From Pseudomonadota bacterium (GTDB taxonomy: Bacteria > Pseudomonadota > Gammaproteobacteria > Burkholderiales > Rhodocyclaceae), in contig JAGTRS010000002.1 in the NCBI GenBank assembly GCA_018262195.1, forward strand, positions 1 to 64,000: a stretch of 64,000 bases of DNA, written 5' to 3'. Position numbers and translations under genes: made by a program. Within the stretch, counting starts at the first letter, position 1. Each line of letters starts with the position of its first letter. Shown here piece by piece: positions 61,191 through 64,000 of this stretch. The notes under the pieces are model-generated. The model saw only the letters and a list, made by a program, of their open reading frames with translations, was not told where the DNA came from and searched no databases.

Positions 61191-64000
61191 ATGAATGCTC
61201 GTTTCATTCCCCGCGCCAATCGGCGTTTTCTCGCCATGGCCATCTCGGCCGCCTTCGTTCCCGTGGCAATAGCCGGCCCGGACAGTTGTACGACCAGCGA
61301 CGGCGGCATGACCCTGACCTGCGAAGGCAATCAGTCGCAAGGCGTCAGTATCACCACCCCGCCCAGTCGACTCGATGTCCAGCAGCTGAATCAAGACATA
61401 GCCCCGGTCAGCGGCACACCAGGCATCCGGATGATCAGCAACGGTATTGGCAACGTGCTGATCAACAGCGGCGAGCCTTCCGGGGTAGTGGTCATCAACA
61501 CCGGCGGCAACGCGGCCTACGGCATCGAAGGCATCACCCTGGGAACCCCCAGCCAGAGCGCGCCACCGGATGCCTTCCTCGGTGTTCCGCTGGTCGGTGT
61601 CGATCCGAACGTTTCGGGCGGCACGGTTACCATCAACTCGTACAGCAACATTGTCACCGATGGTGCAAATGCCCATGCGATCCGCGCCTACAGCGCCAGC
61701 CCAGGCTATCCGGAGAGCGTGCTGAGCCAACTGCGCACCTTCAGCGAAACCGGCTTCAGCTTTGCCGTGACCAGCGTCCGCAATACAGCCGGTGATGTGC
61801 TGAGTTTCACCGGCGCCAGCATCCAGGTGCGCGGCCATTTGATCGACGCCAGCGGGACCATCGTCCGGGATGGCAATGGCAACCCGATCGAGCACGGCAC
61901 CTTCACCATTTATCCCGACGGCCATTTCACGGTGGAGTACAACGCCGCAGAGCTCGCGGCGCAGGCCGCGCTGGGCACTGGCCAGGCCTTGAGCACCGCG
62001 GTCAGCTACAGCGTTCTCGGCACACGGGCCGGCAACACGCAGGCAGATAACGGCCAACTGGTCGTCACCTTCCAGAAAGACAGCCACGGCGACCTGATGC
62101 AAAACCGGGAAGCCTGGTTCGACACCTTCGGCGTCAGCAGCAAACCGGCGGCAGCCAGTTCGCCCACCCTGTTCCCCGACCTGCAGCGCTATGTCGCGGG
62201 CATTCTCAGCGATGCAATGGCCGGCGGTGCGGGCAACAGCATCGCTATCACCAGCAATGGCGCGCTCGAGACGAAAAAGACCGGATCTCATGGTATCGAC
62301 GCCTACAGCCAGGGCGGTACCGGCACCCGGGGGCGCGATGGCAGCATCGGTCACTCGGCCGGCGGCGGCGGAGCGGGCAGTAACGGCGGCGCGGTCAGCA
62401 TTGCGGCCAGCGGCAGCATCGTCACGCACCTCGATGCTGCCGCTGGCATCGTCGCCGTCAGCGCTGGCGGCGAGGGTGGCGCTGGCGGCGATGGTGGCCA
62501 CTGGCGCCATGGCCAGAAGGGCGGCACCGGCGGCACCGGTGGCACCGTGACGGTGAGCGGCAATGCCGACATCACCACCAGCGGCGCCGACGCGACCGGG
62601 ATTTACGCCCTGAGCGTCGGTGGCAACGGCGGCGCCGGCGGCAGCGGCAGTGGCGCCATGCCGGGCGGCGGCGGCGGCTTCGGCGGCAAGGGCGGCGAAG
62701 TGAGCGTCGTCGGCGGCTGGAACGTCACGACCGGCGGCGACTACGCCAGCGCCATCTGGGCCAGGAGTGTCGGCGGCAATGCCGGGGCCGGCGGCAGCGG
62801 CGGCTGGCTGTTCGGCAAGCCCGGCAGCGGCGGTGACGCCAGCGATGGCGACAAGGTGACGCTGCACAGCAGCGGCACAATCGAAACCTCGGGCAAGTAC
62901 GCCTACGGCCTCTACGCCCAGAGCGTCGGCGGCTTCGGCGGCCCCGGCGGAACCAGCTGGGGGCTGTTCTGGGCCTTCGGCGGCGACGCCAACAGTGGCG
63001 GCAGCGGCGGCGACGTGGATGTCCGGAACGAAGCGTCGGGCACCGTCAGCACCAACAACCTCTACAGCCACGGGATTTTCGCGCAGAGCATCGGCGGCGG
63101 CGGCGGCAGTGGCGGCGGCCGCTTCGGCCTGTTGGCCAGTGTCGGCGGCGACGGCGCCGCCGGCGGCAACGGCGGTATGGTGACCGTGGTTAACGAAGGG
63201 ACCATCAGTACCGGCACCGATGGCTCGCAGGCAATACATCGTGGCGACTACGCACACGGCATCTACGCCCAGAGTGTCGGCGGCGGCGGCGGCGACGGGG
63301 GCGGTGCCAACGGTCTGGTCGGCATCGGCGGCAACGGTTCGGGAACCAGCGACGGCGGCAAGGTCGAGGTCACCAATCGCGGCAGCATCGATACCTTCGG
63401 TCTGCAGTCCTACGGCATCTACGCCCAGAGCATCGGCGGCGGGGGCGGCGACGGCGGCCACTCCGGCGGGCTGGTCAGCATCGGCGGCGACGGCGGTGGC
63501 GGCGGCAATGCCGACACCGTCAAGGTCGTCAACGAAGGCAGCATCCATACCCGAAAAGACGAGTCGCACGCCCTCTTCGCCCAGAGCGTCGGCGGTGGCG
63601 GCGGCGCGGGCGGCGACGCGGTCGCTGTCGGCGCCGAAGCTTCGGTGTCTATCGGCGGCAAGGGTGGCGCGGGCGGCGATGGCTCGGACGTCACCGTCAC
63701 CAATACCGCAACCGGCAGCATCGTCACCAATGGCGAACGCGCCCACGCGATCTTTGCGCAAAGCATCGGCGGCGGCGGCGGCAACGGCGGCTTCGCCATA
63801 TCCGGTTCGGCCGGGAGCATCGTCAGTCTCAGCGTTGCCATCGGCGGCAGCGCCGGGACGGGGGGCGATGCCGGCGCGGTCGAGGTGCTCGGCGGCGGCA
63901 GCATCGACACCTTCGCCAAGCAGTCCTACGGCATCTTTGCGCAGAGCGTCGGCGGCGGCGGCGGCTCCGGCGGCTTCGCCATCGCCGGCAGCTACAGCGG
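61191..64000 (+). CDS. Giant glycine-rich autotransporter-like surface protein (5' part)
   Basis: At least 936 codons, open to the window end; the stop and any beta-barrel lie beyond 64000. GGGAG precedes the ATG by 7 nt. Signal peptide about 1-29 (AFVPVAIAG). Residues about 30-200 are a beta-rich non-repeat head. A VCBS-like module follows (about 205-285; GTFTIYPDGHFTVEYN). From about residue 415 a repeat takes over: a variable beta-strand part, then a core like YGIYAQSVGGGGGDGG. Cores begin at 62601, 62754, 62910, 63075, 63261, 63417, 63573, 63750 and 63933, i.e. every 51-62 residues. Such proteins are exported adhesins or matrix proteins. Confidence 0.85.
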   Translation, partial: MNARFIPRANRRFLAMAISAAFVPVAIAGPDSCTTSDGGMTLTCEGNQSQGVSITTPPSRLDVQQLNQDIAPVSGTPGIRMISNGIGNVLINSGEPSGVVVINTGGNAAYGIEGITLGTPSQSAPPDAFLGVPLVGVDPNVSGGTVTINSYSNIVTDGANAHAIRAYSASPGYPESVLSQLRTFSETGFSFAVTSVRNTAGDVLSFTGASIQVRGHLIDASGTIVRDGNGNPIEHGTFTIYPDGHFTVEYNAAELAAQAALGTGQALSTAVSYSVLGTRAGNTQADNGQLVVTFQKDSHGDLMQNREAWFDTFGVSSKPAAASSPTLFPDLQRYVAGILSDAMAGGAGNSIAITSNGALETKKTGSHGIDAYSQGGTGTRGRDGSIGHSAGGGGAGSNGGAVSIAASGSIVTHLDAAAGIVAVSAGGEGGAGGDGGHWRHGQKGGTGGTGGTVTVSGNADITTSGADATGIYALSVGGNGGAGGSGSGAMPGGGGGFGGKGGEVSVVGGWNVTTGGDYASAIWARSVGGNAGAGGSGGWLFGKPGSGGDASDGDKVTLHSSGTIETSGKYAYGLYAQSVGGFGGPGGTSWGLFWAFGGDANSGGSGGDVDVRNEASGTVSTNNLYSHGIFAQSIGGGGGSGGGRFGLLASVGGDGAAGGNGGMVTVVNEGTISTGTDGSQAIHRGDYAHGIYAQSVGGGGGDGGGANGLVGIGGNGSGTSDGGKVEVTNRGSIDTFGLQSYGIYAQSIGGGGGDGGHSGGLVSIGGDGGGGGNADTVKVVNEGSIHTRKDESHALFAQSVGGGGGAGGDAVAVGAEASVSIGGKGGAGGDGSDVTVTNTATGSIVTNGERAHAIFAQSIGGGGGNGGFAISGSAGSIVSLSVAIGGSAGTGGDAGAVEVLGGGSIDTFAKQSYGIFAQSVGGGGGSGGFAIAGSYS

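Noticed and set aside
61143..63761. An 872-codon open frame antisense to the surface-protein gene
   Set aside because: It is the mirror of the GGC-rich repeats. The plus strand has the ribosome-binding site, signal peptide and repeat structure; the antisense protein is compositionally odd (Ala/Asp-rich) without domains.
61290..64000. CRISPR-like regular repeats
   Set aside because: The periodic sequence is coding, varies by codon and has unequal spacing; it is a protein repeat. No CRISPR array was seen anywhere in the window.

Overview
The window looks like chromosomal DNA of a Betaproteobacterium, most likely a Rhodocyclales member (Dechloromonas/Azoarcus/Thauera-like). That is inference from high GC, the gene order PBP5 - D-amino acid transaminase - YbeD - lipB - lipA, a PhaM-type polyhydroxybutyrate granule protein, and two branched-chain-type ABC importers beside CoA ligases. 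No phage, IS transposase, rRNA operon or CRISPR array was seen.

Layout. 1-3.2 kb: tRNA-Tyr, a small cytochrome c, then ilvD translationally coupled to a LysE-type exporter. 3.2-6.2 kb: lgt, a VOC protein, a protein with an Hpt-like fold lacking its histidine, and a GAF-PAS protein with no output domain. 6.3-12.1 kb: a complete CzcCBA-type heavy-metal efflux operon ending in a PII-like gene. 12.2-18 kb: htpX, an NhaR-like regulator, PBP5, D-amino acid transaminase, ybeD, lipB, lipA and a strong terminator. 18-27 kb: small envelope proteins, a CoA-transferase, rlmL, hemJ, an SDR protein, a ferredoxin reductase and minCDE. 27-32 kb: a five-gene liv importer (livK-like gene, livHMGF) whose binding lipoprotein has an unusual Ala/Lys/Glu tail. 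32-39 kb: a FeeM-like acyltransferase-PilZ fusion, a GlcD-type oxidase, a 0.75-kb non-coding repeat island and a fused indolepyruvate-type ferredoxin oxidoreductase. 39-40 kb: an AT-richer patch with one orphan membrane protein. 40-48 kb: membrane methyltransferase, histidine kinase with pseudo-receiver, NarL-type regulator, phaM, AEC transporter, NfeD/QmcA pair, FHA protein and a Cys-rich coiled-coil membrane protein. 48-59 kb: a CoA-centred catabolic block (AMACR-like protein, PaaK-like ligase, second liv importer, long-chain-type acyl-CoA ligase, Crp-like regulator). 59.5-64 kb: a BepA-like M48 lipoprotein and the first 936 codons of a giant glycine-rich surface protein that runs off the window.

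How the parts fit. The 49.6-58.9 kb block reads as uptake (ABC importer) plus CoA activation (two adenylate-forming ligases) of an organic acid, with a divergent Crp/Fnr-type regulator at its head. The indolepyruvate-type oxidoreductase and the CoA-transferases would serve the same amino-acid/organic-acid economy. The metal-efflux operon couples a pump to a PII-like sensor. Several signalling proteins are degenerate: an Hpt-like domain without His, a pseudo-receiver, and a cyclase-like domain apparently without catalytic residues. This suggests regulation by binding rather than catalysis. The least explained items are the FeeM-PilZ fusion, the tailed LivK lipoprotein, the PII-like pump partner and the repeat-built adhesin.
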